The notes beneath the pieces are model-generated. The model saw only the letters and a program-made list of their open reading frames with translations. It searched no databases and was not told the DNA's origin. Shown one piece after another: positions 14,401-24,222 of a stretch of DNA of 64,000 bases. The stretch lies in NCBI GenBank assembly GCA_914767715.1, contig OU612068.1, forward strand, positions 32,612,001 to 32,676,000. Direction: 5' to 3'. A program made the translations under genes and the position numbers. Within the stretch, counting starts at the first letter, position 1. The number at the start of each line of letters is the position of its first letter. This stretch comes from Membranipora membranacea (taxonomy: Eukaryota > Bryozoa > Gymnolaemata > Cheilostomatida > Membraniporidae).

Positions 14401-16390
14401 GTCGGGCATTGGTGTGGTATTGCATATACCTTTGCACTACCAGAAGATTTATTTTAATTATGATGATTGGATGGTGGAGGGGTTGTGACTATTGAATGGC
14501 TTTGGGTTAAGGTTTCATTGCTGATAATGTTGATATAATATCCATAGACTTAATAATATTACTAAGTCTATGTATATATCATATTTATTTGATCAATCTA
14601 CAATGGTAAAACCTGCTTGGAAACTTTTTATTATTTTGCACTGTTAAGTTCATATGATTGGTAAGATATTGTAGGTTGAAATGCAATAGCATAGGCAAGA
14701 TCTGAAACAAGCATCACGTAAAGGCTTAAAAGGCCATCAAACATGCCAATGACAAGGATAGACTATCAAATCATAAGGTTTTACCTCCACTCTGTTTTAG
14801 AAAAGACATTCAGAGAGCTGAGACAGAAACTAGCCGCTGCTATTGAATCTGGTGATGAGAAGCAGCTAGAGGACACAATGAAGGAATTCAAATCTGCTAA
14901 TGTACCTGATCCAAATAACCTGTACGAGAGGGCAGAAAGGGATGTCGCTATCATAAAGGCAAAGAGAGGTACATACTCTAAGTAAATGTGCAAAGTTGAC
15001 GAATCACCAATAAAAATGGCTAATTGCAATGATAATCAGTATACACTACACTGGCTAAATTCTGACCTTGTGGTATACAAGAATTTTTTTTTAATTTGGT
15101 GAATAGTTTCCTGCTTTTACAGGGGGTTCTCTAATCAATAATAAAAGTTGCTGTTTTGGCATAGTGGATAATAAAATGCATTGATCTAAAATTCTATATC
15201 AATGCTAAAATGTACTTAGATGTCACCTACAGTATATGTTCAAGTTTGTAGTATTCTTTGGTACTATGTCTATTTTCACATATGTATATTGTTTTAGCAC
15301 TGGATGCAGCGATGTCGTCCGATGACGTCAAGGTATTAGAGAATGCATTGAAGCAGGCTCAAGCCATAAAACACAAAGGCAAACTCAACACAGAGATCTC
15401 GGACGCTCAGCGCTTGTTGGAGGTAATTTTTAGCAGTTTATGACATCGCTGGCTAGAGTGATGTGGTTCATCTCCATCAGTGTGATTGGTAAAGGGGAGG
15501 TGACTCCCTGTGGATAATACGTGTTCCGCTCCCAAGCGCTATTGTGGTACTACATAATTTAGTGGTATTGTAATAACTAATAAATATGCACAAATGAGAC
15601 GAATGGACAGGCTATACCTAACATAGCTTATTGATAGGGAGTTGCTTCCCTACCAGGTACCCGAGAATAACTTATTTTTGTAGAAACTGAAAAGGATTGA
15701 GAAATTGAGACACGCTGTGTTAAACCTGGACCAAAGGACAATCGCTGAGATTAAGTCATTTGCTAAGCCTCCTGATGTGATTTACGCAGTGATGAAAGCT
15801 ACTCTTCTGCTACTGGGAAGCTCAAAGAGTGAAATGAAGGTAATAAGTAAATTAGTAATTCTGACTGAAACAAAATCCAGCAAAAGTACTATTTTTATAT
15901 GCTGATGGTGAGATAAATCTTACCTATATCAGTTCTTCCTGAGATAAACTAATGTAAGCCATCGATTTATTTTTTTGAAGGATTGGCCTGCTACAGTAGT
16001 GCTGATTGGTAAAACGGGAAAGGAATCTTTGAAGAGAAGAGTTATGACGTTTAAAGTCAAGGATTTAAAACCAGAGTTAGCCGCGGACGCCCAAGCTGTT
16101 TACTCCAAATATAACCTAGTAGAGGTTAGGGACGGTAGCTCAGGAGCAGCTGCCTTCTATTTGTGGGTAAGTCAGTGTAAATATAGTTATAGGTAACAAA
16201 CATGTCTATATGAGAACCAACAAATGGCACTTTGGAAGCTGTAACTGGTGGAGGTGACTAGCCTGCAAAGCTGATTTCATCTGAGGATCACTGACTCCAT
16301 GTTATTGTCTGTATGGGTGCATTTAATTTTACATTTTTACAGGGAACGGGTATGATTGAGGAGGCTCTGAGTTCTGCGACAAAGAAATGA
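5452..16390 (+). CDS. KY-like (kyphoscoliosis peptidase family) protein fused to a dynein-stalk-like C-terminal domain
   Basis: 23 exons with GT-AG borders and unbroken phase: 5452-5601, 6346-6489, 6926-7037, 7660-7777, 8294-8532, 8653-8688, 8958-9151, 9645-9788, 10043-10255, 10367-10591, 10918-11043, 11318-11452, 11684-11860, 12562-12750, 12974-13148, 13465-13503, 13923-14027, 14196-14216, 14801-14968, 15298-15422, 15684-15839, 15981-16166, 16343-16390 (about 1074 aa). Residues ~110-330 are a transglutaminase-like core, but the usual catalytic Cys region reads GNHAHLF and the catalytic His of the H-x-W-N-x-V motif is Gln207; Asp221 of the LID motif remains. Residues ~330-790 carry the repeated beta-rich KY modules, including an IGWGPDGG motif. 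Residues 793-847 are an acidic linker. Residues 848-1074 are helical and resemble the dynein stalk/MTBD. The start could also be the ATG at 5497, which would expose an MGSGVS N-myristoylation-type motif. Probable role: non-enzymatic cytoskeletal scaffold. Confidence 0.85.
5602..5674 (+). repeat. Short imperfect tandem repeat in KY-like intron 1
   Basis: Directly after the exon 1 donor there are several imperfect copies of CACTCATCATT and CACTCAAGGTCA-type units. It looks like a simple, degenerate minisatellite. No function is evident. Confidence 0.6.
5915..6008 (+). repeat. tRNA-like Pol III unit (tRNA pseudogene or SINE head)
   Basis: A good A box with a 4-bp D stem (GCTC...GAGC, about 5924-5940) and a perfect B box (GGTTCGAATCC, about 5978-5988, in a GTGGG/CCCAT T-arm) are present, followed immediately by a run of eight T that would end Pol III transcription. 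The anticodon arm is too long (TCTG...CAGA around an 18-nt loop) and the acceptor halves pair poorly. It is therefore more likely a tRNA-derived SINE or a decayed tRNA gene than a working tRNA. It sits in intron 1 of the KY-like gene. Confidence 0.55.
6152..6184. repeat. GC-rich palindrome GGGAGGGCGC...GCGCCCCTCCC
   Basis: Self-complementary sequence centred on CTTAAG in the first KY-like intron, about 150 bp downstream of the tRNA-like unit. It may be part of the same repeat. Confidence 0.6.
6221..6280. repeat. 15-bp inverted repeat enclosing a (CA)n run
   Basis: CCATAGACAAAACAC and its reverse complement GTGTTTTGTCTATGG flank a short CA microsatellite, and GGTTATTA occurs on both outer sides. 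The structure would fold into a hairpin with a CA loop. Confidence 0.7.
11520..11535. repeat. Poly-G tract in KY-like intron 12
   Basis: A run of about 15 G in the intron between the exons at 11318-11452 and 11684-11860. It is a simple-sequence tract and likely length-polymorphic. A shorter G run of about 11 bases lies at 39190-39200 in a DSTYK intron. Confidence 0.8.
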
Positions 16391-16947
16391 TAGATATACA
16401 CAAAGAGTTCCGAGTCCGACATCAATAGTTATTAACTTGTGACGCTTACCATGACCTAAATTTTATATTATCTGGAGTATTGGTGAAATATATATCATGC
16501 AACTTGTTAAGGTAACAAAGAGTTTTTTAAAATATCTATTTCCAATAACAGATTCTTCCACTTTTTTGACTGCAAAGATGCGTGATTTTCTGAATGCTTT
16601 GAAAACTGCGATGAATTTTAAGCAGTTTATACTGGTTATCATTTACTTTTTATTTGATGTAACTCACATATTATTTTGAATTGCTATGGTTAGCTGATAC
16701 TAACTAATAAATAACTAAAAATTGTAATTTTCCAAAAGAATTCAGTATTTTAGATAACCTTCAGTAGGGAGTTCACAATTGCAGCATAAATATCAGGCTA
16801 CACATTTACTGGAGTATCTTAGAGTCGTTCAAACGTGTTCACATTTTAGCTTCCAACTAAAGTCAGTGGACCCAACAGTTCAAGGACTGGGTGGATTTGT
16901 TGTCTGTGTCTGTCATTTTTGTCTACCACTAGAATGTTTTATTTCTA

Positions 16948-19585
16948 TCATGCCTCGCTCTCCCCGGCCTCCTCTAGTATCGGTACTATCAAATTCTCAT
17001 TAGACATCAGACCATACTTCAGTACATATGTACTAAATCTTCTACAGAGTGCTGTTTCATTCTACAATATTGGTGACATGATTTGTGAAGTTAATTTATT
17101 GATTATGATGCCCGGCCTAAGCTTACACTGAAAAAAATTCACAGGATTTTAACATATTTTGTTTACAATTGGGATATGACCATAAAGTGATAAAAATAAA
17201 ATAGACCTATTAATAATAATAATTAATATTATTATTCAGTCTATGGATATGACTAAAGAGCTAAAATAATAAAGTTAACTGTTAGCTAATCACGACAACA
17301 GAATTATTGATGGTACAAATACTATCATAATCTTACTTGAAACTTACAGAGTTAATCATGCAAGTGTATATTTCTGATCATCATCATCAATCAGTTATTT
17401 TAGAGAGAAGACGACTCACATCATATACCTATTTCCCCTGACAGCACATGGTTTCGAGTTCTTCTGGAAACTACTGATTTTTTTTAGCTTTTGACTCATA
17501 CTGGTACTAACCTCAAACTCATCAAATATAGGCCTGTGATGGAAATAAGCGTGAGAGAATATCCTATAGACTCTTCTACACACTGATCCTAACTTCTGTA
17601 CTGAGGATTCTTTGATACTGTTTCTGAAATAGTGAGCATATCAGCAGTAATAGGGAGTGATTAAAGATGACTCTGCTCAGGAAAGGTACATTGTACAGGT
17701 ATTTGGGGGATCAGTGCTCCTACCGCTGTCGGTGGGGAAATGACTGGTGGTAAAATGGCTTAGTGAGAAAATGGCAGTGATGAAATGAACCAGGTTCTGT
17801 AATAGGAAATCATTATTCAGCCTGGTGCAGTCAAAAGTAAGACTACAGTGTCCGATGTGTACATGTACTGAAAACAAACAGAGATGTTATATAATGTTGA
17901 TCTATGAGCTCACCTGCTAGGGAAATATTTACTGCTGTTCAGCAGACAGGCTGCTCCGTCTAGTGTATGTCTCGTGTAATCTATTGCTGGACACTAAAAT
18001 ACGTATACAGATGTTAGTTTAGCTTTGATCAAAGGACATTGTTAAAAAAACCCTCAATATAAGATTTTATATTGTCATATTTATTCAATCCCGTCAAGTT
18101 ATTGCAACCCATCAAAGTTACCATGTTGACACTGAACACCATAGTAACATAGTAACTACTCATGGGGATATCATAATATGTCTAAGCACCATAGGAGCAA
18201 TGAATTTTGTGTCATATCCTACATGCACACCGAATAATCTTGCAAAATGAGGATACAGTGCACTACACCTAATTCAAATTTCTTGGGACAACACAATGTG
18301 TTCATAATTAAGCAAAGTCTGAATGAAGTGACATAGGAATGCATTGAAATCTGTCTGAATTATCAGGAGTTCTGAGTTTAGCACGACAACATAGAAAAAG
18401 TATTTAGCTAGTATTATACTTCAATACTTAGTGAAAATGTCCAGCAGATTAAAGATAATATTATAAACACAGTTACCTCTTTTGGTGTTTTATGAGCAGC
18501 ACAGAGGAATATCCATTGTTCAGTGGCTGTCATTTGTGTACATGTCTCAGGGTTACACTCTTCTTGCAACCTCACCGCCAGGCCGTTTAGCTCCATACAA
18601 AACTGCCTACAAGCAAAACAGCAATTAACACTATAATGACAATAACAAAATTATTCCGCGATATTGAACTGAAGGTGATATACAGTCACCAACACATGAC
18701 AGCAAAGTACAAAACTTATAAAATAACTTAACAAATTCTAACTTAGAATGGAGGGCCATAGTCCATATTCCTTTCTGACACATTGTCTTGAGTGATATGA
18801 CCTTACTAGCTATATGGATACTCCTTAACCTAATGTGTCACTTACCTTAGATGCTCATATTTCCACACACCCTCATCCTGTCCCTCAGGTGAATCGAGTA
18901 TCAGATCTATATTATATGTGTCATTTCTTATCAGCTGCTGTATATACTGCTGCACTACTACCGTACTATCCATTTCTTCATATGTCTGCTCCGGCCATCG
19001 ACACCAATCCTAAAAAGAAAAGCATAGGTTGATAAAATTTGTCAAGACCTGACTAACAATGAGTAGATTGTTGAGGCATCCCAAACAAAGCATGCTAGGC
19101 CATTCCGCATCAGTTGCACAAGGAGAGCAAATTGATATAATGTAGCGATGTCAGTTCACCCCGACCTTGTTTTAGGAGCAAGGCCTTCTAACCAAATAAA
19201 TGCCCAAGATTTAGGTTAAAGCTCTTCCTGTTGGTCACACCAAAGACTGGAGTAATTCACACAAAGCAATAACAACATAACAGACAAAGCAAGAAGTAAC
19301 ACAGCAGCAGGTGTTCCTTCTGGCTAGTAGTAGTTCATATTGCACACTATTTGCTCTATGCTTGCTTAACATGTCATATGTACACAAAGATACCTGCTTC
19401 TGATTTGGTTATGCATAGGTAGGATCAACAAGAAGATGAAAAAGTCAGTTACAGGAGAGAGTGGTAACAGTGAACTGGGAGCAAAGTATGGAAAGGTTTA
19501 TGCATTCGACATATTAACTCACCACTGCTTTTGTGCCAGGCAGGTTTCTCCTCAAAAGCTCTGGTTGTACCTCGACTTCAGTCAT
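16948..19585 (-). CDS. MOB4: MOB kinase activator 4 (phocein), STRIPAK component
   Basis: Six exons in 5'-3' order on the minus strand: 19585-19523, 19009-18846, 18606-18477, 17993-17914, 17623-17512, 17061-16948. All have GT-AG borders and consistent phase, giving about 220 aa, close to the usual MOB4 length (~225). Diagnostic stretches are [12 protein letters not shown] at the N-terminus, [17 protein letters not shown], the Cys-rich MOB fold with [26 protein letters not shown]-type [14 protein letters not shown], and the C-terminus [10 protein letters not shown]. Known MOB4 proteins bind striatin within the STRIPAK phosphatase/kinase complex in the cytoplasm and at membranes. The gene converges on the KY-like gene; stop codons are about 560 bp apart. 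It looks complete and functional. Confidence 0.93.
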
Positions 19586-19880
19586 AATTGGTGCAATTTA
19601 CAAACTACAACTGTCTTGAAAGTTAGTAATTGATTATTACTGTGAACTTGATCTCAGAGTTTGTTTTAGTCTTTATAAACCTGTCTATAGTAAACAATTT
19701 AGTCGGAATATAACCCTAACAAACTACAAATTAAAGACACAGTAGAAGATCATGCTCCTCTTAAACTCAGAGGTACGAAATGCACCTATATTGAGAAGGC
19801 AACTCCCTAAAACAAGATATCACAAATTATTTGTGGGCAGACAACTCCATAGCTGTACTTTGCTTTCTGCAGGGAGTTCC
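19586..19880. other. MOB4 5' flank
   Basis: Presumed promoter and 5' UTR side of MOB4. No core promoter motif could be assigned with confidence. Confidence 0.3.
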
Positions 19881-19889
19881 TGCGGGCAG

Positions 19890-20345
19890 GGAGGATGCTG
19901 CGCTAAGAACCAATCAAGATGCCTACTTAGCAACTGGAGGTTGTCCGCTTGACATCCGGTGGTTGCTAAATAGGCATCTGGTTGGCACTAGGACAACCGC
20001 TGGATGCCAAATAGTCATCCGGACACTAATTTGACAGAAGCGGATGGGTTTGTAACAGAGGAGGATGGGTTGTAGACACCCTTCATTGGGTCAACAACCC
20101 ATCCGGATGTGCAAGTGCCAGCCGGATGCCTATTTGGTATTCACCGGATGCCACTAGGACAAACGCCGATTGCTAAATGGGCATCCGGATGGGTTCATGA
20201 CCGTCATAGCTTGAGATGGATACAAGGTGAACTGGATGACCGGCTAGCACTGCCGGATGGGTATTTGGCATAAGCGGATGGCTTTTTTACAGAGATGTGT
20301 GGCGGATGGCCATTTACCGGACACATTTTTAGCACAGGAGGGTGG
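19890..20345. repeat. GGATG/CATCC palindrome-rich repeat, copy 1
   Basis: Many CCGGATG and CATCCGG units in both orientations, often as short palindromes around GCCAAATAGGCAT. The right end carries a characteristic terminal motif (GGCGGATGGCCATTTACCGG, about 20301-20320). A reverse-oriented relative starts near 41709 and more diverged copies lie at 58280-59360. No ORF is present. The family is probably a non-autonomous DNA element. Confidence 0.75.
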
Positions 20346-20659
20346 GATATAACCTCCCACCCTCCCTGGTTCCTGCTTCGGACAAACTCTCTCTCTACTT
20401 ACAGACATAATCATTACAGATATGAAGACACTTACCCCTACCTAGAAAAAGTTTTGTACATTCTTGGCTTTGGCAAGACAAGTTTTATTCTTCTACTGTT
20501 AGACAATATTTGTCTTAATATTAGTGGGCTGGGTAAGGTAACTTATGTTTGTGAAAGCTGCCTTTTTCCTGGAAAAAGAAAACGAAGGCGGAATGCATGT
20601 GCTTGAACCAAGAGTAAGATGAAGGTACTTCATCTGGATAGATAGGGCTAACTAGGATG

Positions 20660-20664
20660 ACCTA
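20660..20664. repeat. Target-site duplication ACCTA (left)
   Basis: ACCTA immediately precedes the left LTR and recurs right after the right LTR at 25397-25401, marking the insertion boundaries of the Ty3 element. Confidence 0.85.
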
Positions 20665-20716
20665 TGTAGTGTATTCAACTTACATGAGATATGCTGAGGT
20701 GTCCAGTATTGGTACA
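20665..20716 (-). repeat. 3' LTR of Ty3 element (52 bp)
   Basis: Identical to 25345-25396. On the element's strand it starts TGTACCAA and ends CTACA. The two neighbouring bases differ from the other copy, which defines the ends together with the ACCTA duplication. Confidence 0.85.
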
Positions 20717-21207
20717 ACTCCTTTGTGTTCTCTCATTCTCTTCTCCCCTCTAAGCCAGCATGATTATTAATGCCCCTTTCCTGCGCATTCCCGGATGTAG
20801 CCTGAGTTCTTATGCAGCACTCTTATCTGTCTTTCCCTATTTACTACCTGCAGTCTATTATACCTTGCACTACATCCTCCTCTCTTTCTATATTGTTATT
20901 GATAGTCCTTGTTGTGGGTAATATAACCGATACCGAAGTCCTGGTAGTAGAAATCTATATAGTGTATAAGTGTTCCTGTCTAATATCCCTTAGACCTTGA
21001 TTCTAGTATTCTTCTTACTTGTATATCCTTCCTGGCTAATACTATGCACTCTTTTATCCTTCCTGGCTAATACTACGCACTCTTCTTTCCTTCCTGGCTA
21101 ATACTACGCACTCTCTCTCAGGTCCCTAACTGACCTGTTCCCTTACTATCTATTCCATTCCTGTCTAATACTCCTTCTGCTATTCCTCCCTCTCAACGCA
21201 AATGATT

Positions 21208-24200
21208 CTAGTACCACACATAAGCAGGGTTTTTGACCTTCTTAGCGTTTCTTGTACTTGGTGGCCTAGGGGCACTTGGCTGGATGTTTCGTTCTGTCTC
21301 TATTCTCCCTTGATCTCGGTTGTCGTCCTCATCTGCTGGACTCTCCTCACCACCTTCTATGTCATCCTTCGGCAACATTCGTAAATGTTTCCTAGTCCTT
21401 CTCACAAGTCTTTTGTCCGTCTCAATCCAATAGCTATCGGGCTCTTCGGCCTTGTATTTCACAATGCCTCTCTTGCCTTTGTCTGCGTGACTAATTTTAA
21501 CCCATACTGTCTGACCCTCTTGTAAGTCTGCGATATCTGAAGCTCTCCTCGATTTGTCAAAGTTCCTCTTCTGTCTCTCCTTTAAAGTAGTGTCTCGTTT
21601 TCTAAAGCCCTCAGTATCACATGTCTTCTGATGCTGGATAGGTAATTCGTTTCGCATTCTCCTGCCTAATAGAAGCTCGTCTGGTCTGCAGCTGCTCTCT
21701 AGTGGGGTGGTACGATATGCCATCAGGGCCTTATTCTTATCTTCTTCCTTATTCCAAAGTCCTTTAATAGTCTCCACACTCCTCTCTGCCAGACCGTTAG
21801 CCTCATGATGATGTGGGCTACTAGTAACATGGATCACGCTGTATTCTTCCATCAAATCTCTCCACTCTTTAGAAACATAACAAGGGCCATTATCCGTCCT
21901 TATCCTATCTGGGGCTCCATACCTCGCAATAACTGGTCTGAACTTCTTGGCCAATTCCGCCCCTGTTTGTCCACTCATCCCTACAACTTCAATCCACCGG
22001 GAGTAGTAGTCAACAAACAAAGCATAAACCTTCCCTCTAAACTCAAACAAATCCGAAGCTACGTGACTCCACGGAGCTTCTGGCAGCTCCGTTTGGTGTA
22101 ATGGAAGATTCCTCATTCGTCTAAATTTAATACATTTCGGGCATTCTTCTACCATCTCAATGATCTCCTTTCTTATAGACGGCCACCACACCGAGTCTTG
22201 ACTCCTGCGATACGTTTTTACCATACCCTGGTGACCGGAATGTAAGCGCAGCAGCATGTTCTCGCGCATTGCTGTAGGAATGTACAGTCTGGAGTTCATC
22301 ACAATTAGGCCGTCTTTCTCACTCAGAAGATCCATGTTGCCCTTCACCTTCTTCAGCTCTCCCTTTACTGTTCTTGGCCACCCCTCTTTCATAGCCTTCA
22401 AAATCACCTGATAATCGTCATCTACTTTGGCATGTCTCTTTATCTCTTCCACCAACGCATCTCCTTCCGCAGATATCAAAGTCCTAATGTGCATTTCCAC
22501 CCTTGCTATCCTAGCTACTTCTTGTTCGGTCGGTGGCCTTGAGAGTAAATCAGCAATAAACATTTTACTCCCAGGTGTATGGAAAATTTTATATTCATAT
22601 CTCATAAGTCTCATCTTAAATCGTTGAATCCTCAGCGGCAACTCTGATAAATCCTTAGACCCAAGCAGAGGAATCAATGGCTTGTGGTCTGTCTCTACTT
22701 CAAAATGTCTTCCAACTAGATAAAAGTCGAATTTTTCACATGCCCATGTGATCGCCAGGGCTTCCTTCTCAATTTGACCATATCTCTTTTCAGCATCTGT
22801 GAGCTTCCTAGAGGCGTAAGCCACTGGTTTCCATTCTCCATCTCCCTGATCCTGTAACAGCGCTGCCCCCAGAGAGTGACAACTTGCGTCAGCTGTTACC
22901 CTGTGACTTTTATTGTAGTCAAACAAAGCCAACAACGAAGAAGATGTAATCAGCTCCTTAACCTTATCAAAACTCCTCTGATGTATCTCTAGCCATATCC
23001 AATCATTCTTTTTTCTGTCTAATTCTCTCAGAGGCACCTCTACTTCTGATATGAGAGGGCTGAATCTACCCAAGTAGTTCACCATAGCTAAAAATCTCTG
23101 CAACCCCTTCCTATCAGTCGGTGCCGGCATCTCGCGGATGGCCCTCTCCTTCTCCGGGTCAACCCCTATACCTTTCTTAGTCAGTATGTGCCCCAGGAAT
23201 TTCACTTCCTGAACTCCGAATACACACTTCTCTTTGTTTAATGTCATCCCCGCTTCTTCGACTTTCTTCAGAACTTCCGCTAATCTTGCATCATGCTCCT
23301 CCTTGCTCTTTCCAACAACCAAAATGTCGTCCATCATACACACCACTCCTGTTAGTCCCTCTAATATTTTGTTCATTTGCCTCTGGAAAAATTCCGGTGC
23401 AGCCGAAATTCCAAACGGCATTTTCAGGTATTGATAACGACCAAAAGGTGTTATAAAAGTGGTATACTCTCGTGACTCCTCTGCCAAATCAATCTGCCAG
23501 AATCCTGAGTTTGCATCCATCTTGCTAAAGTATCGACTGCCTTCTAACGATGCAAGGGTGTCTTCCAGATGGGGTAATGGATATGTCTCCCTCATCACAC
23601 TCTTGTTCAGTTGGGTCAGATCAACGCATATTCTGACCTTTCCATTAGATTTAGGTGCTACCACCATGCCAGAACACCAAGAAGTTGGCTTCTCTACCTT
23701 CTCTATAACACCCAACTCCTCCATCCTTTCTAACTCATCCTTTGTGGCCTTTCGCAATCCTATAGGTAATCTTCGTGGGACGTTCAAGCACAACGGATTT
23801 GCGCCCTCCTTGATTTTTATCTTGAACACATCAGGCAATACTCCCAATTTACCGAATAACTTGGGATGTTTCAACTCTACCTCCTCGCTAATGCCCCTTA
23901 TTGTCTTCACCAATTTGAACTTCCGAATCTCTGGCTTTCCTAGTAAATTGTTACGTGCCCCTTCTAGGATGTACGCTTTACCTCTTACTTCCTGACCCCA
24001 TACAGAGATAAGGGGAAGGTAAGCCTTGAAGTGAATCTCTAATTTACTCCCATCTGCTCCTCTAAAATCCCTTCGAGTCGGGCGCATATCTAATCCTAGC
24101 CTCTGCGCCGTCTCCTTGTTGATAACTGTCACATCCGCTCCCGTATCCACAATGAATTTAACCATCTTCTTAGAAGATCTCAGCTTGATTTCAAATTCAT

Positions 24201-24219
24201 TGTCTTTCTTCCTTCCTAG
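21208..24219 (-). CDS. Pol polyprotein (PR-RT-RNaseH-IN) of Ty3 element
   Basis: Open from the codon after the gag UGA; the first Met is at 24165, giving 985 aa from there. Counted from that Met: aspartic protease motif VDTGAD near 6-11; RT ~130-330 with MPFG near 249-252 and a catalytic box MMDD at 277-280 in place of the usual Y(V/I)DD; RNase H from ~423 with TADAS, the Glu of EKEAL and TDHKPL; integrase HHCC zinc finger (HSGHQG...CPKC) and DDE core (VASDLF, RTDNGP, NGLAERSVE); then a basic C-terminal tail. No chromodomain is evident. All catalytic residues expected for activity appear present. Confidence 0.92.
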   Translation of the reverse strand, partial: LGRKKDNEFEIKLRSSKKMVKFIVDTGADVTVINKETAQRLGLDMRPTRRDFRGADGSKLEIHFKAYLPLISVWGQEVRGKAYILEGARNNLLGKPEIRKFKLVKTIRGISEEVELKHPKLFGKLGVLPDVFKIKIKEGANPLCLNVPRRLPIGLRKATKDELERMEELGVIEKVEKPTSWCSGMVVAPKSNGKVRICVDLTQLNKSVMRETYPLPHLEDTLASLEGSRYFSKMDANSGFWQIDLAEESREYTTFITPFGRYQYLKMPFGISAAPEFFQRQMNKILEGLTGVVCMMDDILVVGKSKEEHDARLAEVLKKVEEAGMTLNKEKCVFGVQEVKFLGHILTKKGIGVDPEKERAIREMPAPTDRKGLQRFLAMVNYLGRFSPLISEVEVPLRELDRKKNDWIWLEIHQRSFDKVKELITSSSLLALFDYNKSHRVTADASCHSLGAALLQDQGDGEWKPVAYASRKLTDAEKRYGQIEKEALAITWACEKFDFYLVGRHFEVETDHKPLIPLLGSKDLSELPLRIQRFKMRLMRYEYKIFHTPGSKMFIADLLSRPPTEQEVARIARVEMHIRTLISAEGDALVEEIKRHAKVDDDYQVILKAMKEGWPRTVKGELKKVKGNMDLLSEKDGLIVMNSRLYIPTAMRENMLLRLHSGHQGMVKTYRRSQDSVWWPSIRKEIIEMVEECPKCIKFRRMRNLPLHQTELPEAPWSHVASDLFEFRGKVYALFVDYYSRWIEVVGMSGQTGAELAKKFRPVIARYGAPDRIRTDNGPCYVSKEWRDLMEEYSVIHVTSSPHHHEANGLAERSVETIKGLWNKEEDKNKALMAYRTTPLESSCRPDELLLGRRMRNELPIQHQKTCDTEGFRKRDTTLKERQKRNFDKSRRASDIADLQEGQTVWVKISHADKGKRGIVKYKAEEPDSYWIETDKRLVRRTRKHLRMLPKDDIEGGEESPADEDDNRDQGRIETERNIQPSAPRPPSTRNAKKVKNPAYVWY

Positions 24220-24222
24220 TCA
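24215..24222 (-). promoter_or_regulatory. Gag-pol stop codon in readthrough context UGACUAG
   Basis: On the minus strand the gag stop and following bases read TGACTAGG. The frame stays open for 18 codons to the pol Met and beyond. UGA-CUA(G) is the best-known leaky stop context in animals and some viruses. Pol is therefore probably made by stop-codon readthrough instead of frameshifting. Confidence 0.75.

Noticed and set aside
17430-17475. Candidate MOB4 terminal exon directly after 17512
   Set aside because: Its translation ([11 protein letters not shown] then stop) does not match the MOB4 C-terminus. The exon at 17061-16948 matches it fully.
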